NCBI GenBank assembly: GCA_012961925.1
Contig: DTYK01000236.1
Location: forward strand, 1-9,847
Direction of reading: 5' to 3'
DNA: 9,847 nt
From: Candidatus Latescibacterota bacterium
GTDB taxonomy: Bacteria; Latescibacterota; MVCY01; DTYK01
Part shown: piece by piece, positions 4,558 to 9,847 of the stretch
Layout: each line of letters begins with the position of its first letter
Numbering within the stretch: the first letter of the stretch is position 1
Notes under the pieces: generated by a model
Databases searched by the model: none
The model's input: only the letters and a program-made list of their open reading frames with translations
What the model was told of the DNA's origin: nothing
Program-made: the position numbers and the translations under genes

Positions 4558-7500
4558 ATGAGAAACACGATCGTAATCCTGGCTCTCCTTGTGCTATCAG
4601 GCCGTGTTTTTTCTGGACCCCCAGAACAACAGTTCACCTTTGCTAAAAGGCTGTACGAAGACCGTATGTACGACCTGGCTGCGGAACAGTTTCAGGGATT
4701 TCTGAGAGATCACCCGGAGTCTGAACTCGCACCTGAGGCCAGGTTGCTGCTTGCGGATTCATATTACAGATCCAGGTCCTATGAGAAGGCCCTCAGGGAG
4801 TATCAGGATTTCATCGTCAACCATCCCGATGATCTGCGAATCCCAGAAGTCTGGGTAAGGAGTGCGGAGATCCTCTCGACATTAGGCAGATTTCACCAGT
4901 CAGGTAAGACATATCTCAAGGTTCACTCCGTCTTTCCGGGCAGTGAACTTGCGCCAAAGGCGCTGCTTGAGGCTGGCAAGGCCTTCAATAAAGGTGATGA
5001 TCCCAAAGAGGCCGTAAGGGCCTTGAGGGTACTGATAGATGAATACCAGAAGTCCCCGCTGCTGGATGAAACCAGATATGAACTGGGTCTTGCCCTTTTA
5101 AAGATGGGCGATCATGTTTCAGCCCTGACCGAACTGGAAAAGATCAAAAGCCCTGAGAGCAAATCGAAGGCACTGTTAAGGATTATGAAGGTCTACCTTG
5201 AGCAAGATCAACCCTCAGGGGCAGAAAGCACCCTGGTACAACTTGAAACCCAGGCCCCAGAGGGCGAAACGACGGGCGAGGCCCAATATATCTTCGCAAA
5301 GTGGCTTCAAACTCGGGGAGATTACCAACGTGCAGCAGATCTGTTTCGACGCGCTATAGGCCTCCTTCCCGAGGGTGAGTTAAAGCAGGAAGCATCCTTG
5401 AACCTTGCGGAAACAAGGACGATGGCTGGAGAGGACTCCCTCGCCGTCCTTTCCTATGAGGAGTTCCTGAAGGACTATCCAGAAAGTCCACAACGTGCGA
5501 AGGCCATGTTCGGCCTGGGGAAGGCCCTCCTAAAATCGGGTAATCTCGATAGGGGGACAAGGCTTATGGAGAGGCTCCAAAGACTCTTCCCAGCGTCTGA
5601 GTACGTGACGGAATCCCTCCGACTCCTCGGAGAGGCCCATCAGGCCCAACGACACCTTGAGAAAACCATCGCTTATTACAGAGAATACCTAGCCGCCTGC
5701 AAGGATCCAAACCTGAAGGATGAGGTGAAGTACCGCCTGGCATCCATCTATGAAAGGGGTCTGAACTGGCACAGTGAAGCCATCTCTATCTATAAGGAAC
5801 TGACACACCGAAACTCGGCTATCGGGGAGGCCTCCACATTCGCCCTGGCGAGGTCGCTGGAGGCAGACGGTCAGGAACAGAGGGCGCTGGAGGAATATCA
5901 CAAGTTTCTCAAAAGGTTTCCTAACAGCGAATTGGCCGACCTTGTAAAGGAACGCATCGAATATATCACCGAATTTATCCCCCAATATCCGGAGGCCGTG
6001 AAAGACCTCAGCAGGTTAGTACAGGAGATCCTGATGGGCCGGTCCAGGGAGAAGACACTGTATCGTCTTGGTATCTTGTTCTACGAGAGATTGAAGAGCT
6101 TTGATGAGGCGGCTCAAGCCTTTGATACGTTCGCAAGGGAATATCCAGATGACGATCGTGCAGACGATGCCCTTCATATGTTAGCCCAGAGTTACCTCAA
6201 ATTGGCCAAGCGATATACCTTTGAAAGAAGGACCACAGAGGCCAAGGATTTCCATGAAAAGGCAGTCCAGGTCCACAAGGCCATTGTGAGGAGTTATCCC
6301 GAAAGTGAATGGGCGGACGATTCGGCAATCTTTCTGATAGAGGAACAGCTCGGCCGGATCCCTGCTGATACCACCAGATATCGTCTCATGCTCCGTTCCT
6401 ATGAGTCGTTCCTCGAGACCTATACCACAAGCGATCAGCTTGACTTCGCCCTTTTAAGGATAGGCGATGCATATCGGGGTCTGTCCTCGCAGGACCCTGC
6501 ATTGCTTAAGCAGGCTATCTCCGTTTACGGGAGGATCGAACAGCAATTTCCCCAGAGCGATTATGCCGACGATGCGATCTTTGGGGCTGCAGTAAGCCAC
6601 GTTAAGGCAGGGGAGAGTGATTCGGCCAGAAGGCTGTTTGAAAGACTTTTATCCGACTATCCTCGGGGGAATCACACCGAAGAGGCGCGGCTTGAACTGG
6701 GGAAGATCCTTCTTGAGGCAAAACAGTACGAGAGGGCAGTCGAACAGTTCGAGGGGATATTAGCGCAGAAGGGACCGCAATCGAAGCCGCTTCAAGAAGT
6801 CCGCCTCCTATTGGCGGATGCATATTCCGGATTAAAGGAATTTGACAGCGCTATCGACCTCTATCAGACAATCCTCGGGCAAAAGGCAAAGGAGGAGGAC
6901 CTGAGGGTCTGGGATCTGTGGAGGAACGATGAAGGCGTTTCACACCAATCGGAGACCCAGGTCCTGCCGGACGATATTCGTCGTCAAACCCTTTTAGGAC
7001 TTGCCTCTGCTTATGAAAACAAGGGACAGTATGATGAGGCCATCCAGAGTTACGACGAGCTCCTCCGGTCATATCCTGAGGGAAGCGTGGCCGACAGCGT
7101 TCTGTTCCGCAAAGCGGAACTCCTGCTTATCGTTAACAGAAAGCACGAGTCCATCGAAACATTTCAACAGCTCATCCAGCATCATCCGCTGAGCCCCTTC
7201 CGCCCTCCAGCTGAGAAGAGAGTTGCTGAGATACTGTTTCAACTGGGAAACTATCAGGAGGCCCTGCAGGCCTATTCAAAGGCGGCACCCTCATCTCCTG
7301 ATGACATAGAATCCAATGGGTACAGGGTAGTCTGCCTTTTCCGTATGGGTAAAGAAAAACAGGCAGCAAAGGCTGCCCGAGCCTTCAGAAAGCGGTTCGG
7401 GAAAGGGAACGAATGGTCTTCGCGCTTTGAATATGAGGAGGGTATGTTTTTCCTGAACCGAAAGCAGTACCAGAAGGCACTCGAGCACTTCCAACGGGTG

Positions 7501-8250
7501 ATCAAGGATTATCCGGAGAGCCAATATGTCGACGATGCCCATTACCACATGGGTGCTTCCCTGCTGTTAGAGGGCAAGCACGATAAGGCACTGGATGCTT
7601 TCACCGACTTTATCAAAAGGTATGAGCACAGCCCTCACCTTGGGCAGGCGAACATGAAACTCGGCACGATCTATTACATGAAGGGGCAGTTTGCAGAGGC
7701 AATAGATGCTTACAAACACGTTATTGAGGCCGGAAATGATAGCACACTTGTACCCGATGCAATGTTCAATCTGATCCTGGCCTATGAGAGGTTTGGAGAC
7801 TTGCTTTCAGCAATTCGGATCTCAAAAGAGCTTATCAGGCGGTTTCCAGATTACGAGTCAACCGGGAGGGTGCGGGTCAAGCTGGGAATCCTGTTTATGG
7901 AACTGGGGAGGTACAGAGAAGCAATCGATCAATTTGAGGACTCTCTGAAAGGGGCTGCGGGAGAAGAGGAGGCTGAGCTGCGTTTTCATATCGCCGAGAG
8001 CTATTTCAACCTCGGGGAATACGAAAAAGCCCTGCTCTGGTATCTCAGAGTAGCTTATCTCAATCCGGATCAAACCATGTGGGCGGTGACAGCCGAATAT
8101 AAGGCCGGAATATCTTATGAAAAACTCGGTAAAACGGAGGAGGCAAAACAGCTCTACAGGCGTATGATGACCCGCTACGGCTCGTCCAGCGAATGGGGTC
8201 GGGCAGTTGCTAAGAGGCTGGACGGCCTCGAACAACTGCACACCCGATGA
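4558..8250 (+). CDS. Large exported tetratricopeptide-repeat protein
   Basis: I chose the ATG at 4558 (1230 aa): AAGG lies 9 nt upstream, and this start yields a clean signal peptide (basic MRN, hydrophobic IVILALLVL, likely cleavage after VFS at residue 19). The in-frame TTG at 4540 has no better site. The rest is almost entirely TPR-like helix pairs, perhaps 25-30, of the BamD/YbgF style: units of 34-40 residues with A..Y...G.Y..A...Y..F....P.S....A. Typical blocks are YPESEWADDSAIF, FPQSDYADDAIFGAA and YPESQYVDDAHYHMGAS. There is no lipobox, no membrane segment after the signal, and no catalytic domain, so a periplasmic protein-binding scaffold is the natural reading. A non-repeat stretch at residues 783-809 interrupts the array. 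CNNM-type genes follow, probably on the same mRNA. Its partner is unknown. Confidence 0.9.
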   Translation: MRNTIVILALLVLSGRVFSGPPEQQFTFAKRLYEDRMYDLAAEQFQGFLRDHPESELAPEARLLLADSYYRSRSYEKALREYQDFIVNHPDDLRIPEVWVRSAEILSTLGRFHQSGKTYLKVHSVFPGSELAPKALLEAGKAFNKGDDPKEAVRALRVLIDEYQKSPLLDETRYELGLALLKMGDHVSALTELEKIKSPESKSKALLRIMKVYLEQDQPSGAESTLVQLETQAPEGETTGEAQYIFAKWLQTRGDYQRAADLFRRAIGLLPEGELKQEASLNLAETRTMAGEDSLAVLSYEEFLKDYPESPQRAKAMFGLGKALLKSGNLDRGTRLMERLQRLFPASEYVTESLRLLGEAHQAQRHLEKTIAYYREYLAACKDPNLKDEVKYRLASIYERGLNWHSEAISIYKELTHRNSAIGEASTFALARSLEADGQEQRALEEYHKFLKRFPNSELADLVKERIEYITEFIPQYPEAVKDLSRLVQEILMGRSREKTLYRLGILFYERLKSFDEAAQAFDTFAREYPDDDRADDALHMLAQSYLKLAKRYTFERRTTEAKDFHEKAVQVHKAIVRSYPESEWADDSAIFLIEEQLGRIPADTTRYRLMLRSYESFLETYTTSDQLDFALLRIGDAYRGLSSQDPALLKQAISVYGRIEQQFPQSDYADDAIFGAAVSHVKAGESDSARRLFERLLSDYPRGNHTEEARLELGKILLEAKQYERAVEQFEGILAQKGPQSKPLQEVRLLLADAYSGLKEFDSAIDLYQTILGQKAKEEDLRVWDLWRNDEGVSHQSETQVLPDDIRRQTLLGLASAYENKGQYDEAIQSYDELLRSYPEGSVADSVLFRKAELLLIVNRKHESIETFQQLIQHHPLSPFRPPAEKRVAEILFQLGNYQEALQAYSKAAPSSPDDIESNGYRVVCLFRMGKEKQAAKAARAFRKRFGKGNEWSSRFEYEEGMFFLNRKQYQKALEHFQRVIKDYPESQYVDDAHYHMGASLLLEGKHDKALDAFTDFIKRYEHSPHLGQANMKLGTIYYMKGQFAEAIDAYKHVIEAGNDSTLVPDAMFNLILAYERFGDLLSAIRISKELIRRFPDYESTGRVRVKLGILFMELGRYREAIDQFEDSLKGAAGEEEAELRFHIAESYFNLGEYEKALLWYLRVAYLNPDQTMWAVTAEYKAGISYEKLGKTEEAKQLYRRMMTRYGSSSEWGRAVAKRLDGLEQLHTR

Positions 8251-8275
8251 TTATTGAGAATATATTAAAAGTTGC

Positions 8276-8282
8276 AGAGGGG
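8276..8282 (+). promoter_or_regulatory. Shine-Dalgarno with unusual spacing before the first CNNM gene
   Basis: AGAGGGG sits 14 nt before the ATG at 8297 but 8 nt before an in-frame CTG at 8291. Either the long spacing is tolerated or translation begins at the CTG, adding two residues. Confidence 0.45.
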
Positions 8283-8296
8283 TTGAACAACTGGTT

Positions 8297-9526
8297 ATGT
8301 ATGAGCTATCTCTTCGCTTGTTGTTACTGCTGGTACTCTTTGTCCTTTCAGCCTTTTTTTCATCATCAGAAACGGCCTTTTTTTCGTTGAATAGACTGCA
8401 GTTGAGAAAGATGAGGGAGGACGGCTCAAGATATTCCAGTCTTGTAGTCTCTCAGCTCAGTCGACCTCAGCGTCTCATGAGCACCATCCTGATCGGCAAT
8501 ATGGTGGTTAATATCTTTGCTGCAAGTCTGGCCACAAAGACGTTAATGGATCTGTTTGGCGACAAAGGCGCCCTGATTGCTACAGTTCTGATGACCTTTC
8601 TTATCGTTATCTTTGGGGAGATAACCCCGAAGACATTTGCCATTCGAAATGCTGAAGCCCTTGCGAGAAGAGCAGTTTTACCCATCAGATTATTCTCGAT
8701 CCTGATCTATCCGATAAGGGAGTCCTTCGGGGCCTTGATGACTCTCCTGGCTCCTCCACAACGAGAAAAGTTAATTACGGAAGATGAGCTCAGGACAATC
8801 GTGGAGGTAGGCCACGGGGAGGGTGTGGTTGACCGATTCGAAAAGGAGACGATATCCAGAGTACTTAAACTTGACCGTATGGTCACGAAAGAGATTATGA
8901 CTCCCCGCACCGAGGTCTTCAGACTGAACGAGCAGACTCCTCTTTCAAATGCATGCATCAGGATCAGGAAAAACGGCTACGCACGAATCCCAGTGTGGCG
9001 CGGATCTGATGAGAATATCACCGGGGTGGTCTATGCTAAGGAACTCCTGGCTGCACAGCTCAGGGGCAGAGAGGGCAACCTCGCTGATTTCGTCCATGAT
9101 GTGGTTTTCGTTCCGGAAACAAAGAGGCTCGACGACCTATTAGATGAATTCAGGAGAAAGAGAAGACACCTCTTTGTGGTGATCGACGAATATGGATCGC
9201 TGGCAGGGGTGGTCACATTGGAAGATGTCCTGGAAGAGATTGTCGGCAGGATCGTGAACCACCACGACCTGGAAAGATCAAGGTACAGGACCGTTGGTGA
9301 TGGAGTAATACGTGTGTCAGCCAGGATGGAGGTAGAGCATTTCAATGAGCTGTTCGGCACTTCAATTGAGACCGGCGAGTTTGAGACCATGGGTGGATTC
9401 GTCATCAACAGAATAGGAAGGATACCGAGAAAGGGAGAATCATTCCAGATTGGTCAACTTCACGTGATGGTTACCAGGGCCAGCAAGAATCGCATCCTCG
9501 AGCTTGAGATCAGGAAGGCGGTGTGA
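8297..9526 (+). CDS. CNNM/CorC-family membrane protein (DUF21-CBS-CBS-CorC_HlyC)
   Basis: Inner-membrane protein of the hemolysin-C/CorC family, whose studied members move Mg2+ or protect against high Mg2+. The 409-aa protein has DUF21 at about 5-175, with the conserved FFSSSETAFFSLN after helix 1, IGNMVVNI at 66-73 and GEITPK at 107-112 after helix 3. The linker VGHGEGVVDRFEKE leads to a CBS pair at about 195-325 (MTPR at 201-204; VVTLEDVLEEIVG at its end). A CorC_HlyC domain at about 335-405 contains the ETMGGFV motif. It starts 46 nt after the TPR gene. The ATG at 8297 is 14 nt from the best Shine-Dalgarno (AGAGGGG, 8276-8282), which is long; an in-frame CTG at 8291 would be 8 nt away. The transported ion cannot be read from the sequence. 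Confidence 0.93.
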   Translation: MYELSLRLLLLLVLFVLSAFFSSSETAFFSLNRLQLRKMREDGSRYSSLVVSQLSRPQRLMSTILIGNMVVNIFAASLATKTLMDLFGDKGALIATVLMTFLIVIFGEITPKTFAIRNAEALARRAVLPIRLFSILIYPIRESFGALMTLLAPPQREKLITEDELRTIVEVGHGEGVVDRFEKETISRVLKLDRMVTKEIMTPRTEVFRLNEQTPLSNACIRIRKNGYARIPVWRGSDENITGVVYAKELLAAQLRGREGNLADFVHDVVFVPETKRLDDLLDEFRRKRRHLFVVIDEYGSLAGVVTLEDVLEEIVGRIVNHHDLERSRYRTVGDGVIRVSARMEVEHFNELFGTSIETGEFETMGGFVINRIGRIPRKGESFQIGQLHVMVTRASKNRILELEIRKAV

Positions 9527-9847
9527 CCGTGACACTCCAGTTGGCTATCTTCTTAATCTTTATCTGCCTCATCCTCAGCGCTTTCTTCTCCGGTGCAGAG
9601 ACCACTATGATCGCCTGTAACCGGATAAGGATGCGCCATCATGCTGAAAGGGGAGATAAGAAGGCCTCGATGGTTTACAGACTGCTGGAGAAACCGGAGG
9701 AATTTCTTTCAACGACATTAGTTGGAAACAATCTTGTGGTCATCGCTGGGTCCGCAATTGCCACATACATCGTCCTCAATTTCATCGGCCCGACAGACGC
9801 GGAGTACCTGAGCACCTTGATCATGGCCCCCCTTATACTCATCTTCG
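9523..9847 (+). CDS. Second CNNM/CorC-family membrane protein, 5' part only
   Basis: The frame opens at GTG 9523, whose last two bases plus the next A form the TGA of the preceding gene (GTGA overlap), with AGGAAGG at 9512-9518. GTG 9529 is an alternative. The 108 visible residues are the start of a DUF21 domain: one hydrophobic helix (LAIFLIFICLILSAFF), the signature FFSGAETTMIACNRIR, then EEFLSTTLVGNNLVVIAGSAIAT and a further hydrophobic segment (LIMAPLILIF) at the window edge. The next family motif, GEI.PK, would fall just beyond the end. It is a paralogue of the gene before it but clearly diverged, using SGAETT where that one has SSSETA. Translational coupling is likely. CBS and CorC_HlyC domains cannot be judged here. 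Confidence 0.9.
   Translation, partial: MTVTLQLAIFLIFICLILSAFFSGAETTMIACNRIRMRHHAERGDKKASMVYRLLEKPEEFLSTTLVGNNLVVIAGSAIATYIVLNFIGPTDAEYLSTLIMAPLILIF

Noticed and set aside
5354..7548. Several antisense ORFs of 65-98 codons within the TPR gene
   Set aside because: Shadow frames of a continuous 1230-codon gene, with no initiation signals or recognisable domains.
8247..8392. Small ORF whose ATG overlaps the TPR stop (ATGA)
   Set aside because: It runs out of frame into the CNNM gene and ends in Phe/His/Cys-rich nonsense; chance is the better explanation.

Overview
The window reads as ordinary chromosome from a Gram-negative bacterium of roughly balanced GC content. It encodes a lipoprotein and a long secreted TPR solenoid of the kind common in deltaproteobacterial and FCB-type environmental lineages. 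I cannot name the taxon from the sequence. Nothing in it looks like phage, plasmid, insertion sequence or CRISPR.

Layout. (1) At the left edge a plus-strand lipoprotein joins a single HKD phospholipase-D/nuclease domain to a C-terminal OB-fold. It runs tail to tail, with an 11-nt overlap, into minus-strand ychF. YchF has a near-consensus sigma70 promoter and a very short leader. (2) From about 2081 to 3180 the minus strand carries minor genes and debris: a decayed MGMT/Atl1-like gene with an apparent internal deletion plus a frameshift, an unexplained stretch, a small 4-oxalocrotonate-tautomerase-like gene, and a 44-codon ORF with a perfect Shine-Dalgarno. (3) From 3224 rightwards everything is on the plus strand. 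A strong extended -10 promoter drives folB-folK, two folate-pathway enzymes acting two steps apart in substrate flow (dihydroneopterin aldolase, then HPPK). (4) About 370 bp without a convincing gene follows; its central 200 bp hold several consecutive inverted repeats that could fold as RNA. (5) A 1230-residue exported TPR protein is followed by two tandem CNNM/CorC-type (DUF21-CBS) membrane proteins, the second cut by the window end. Spacing of 46 nt and then a 4-nt overlap suggests one transcription unit.

Most genes are housekeeping or widespread families. The parts most worth checking are the decayed MGMT-like gene, the structured region before the TPR gene, the small ORF at 3046-3180, and the TPR array with its non-repeat break. 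I see no clear undescribed multi-gene system.
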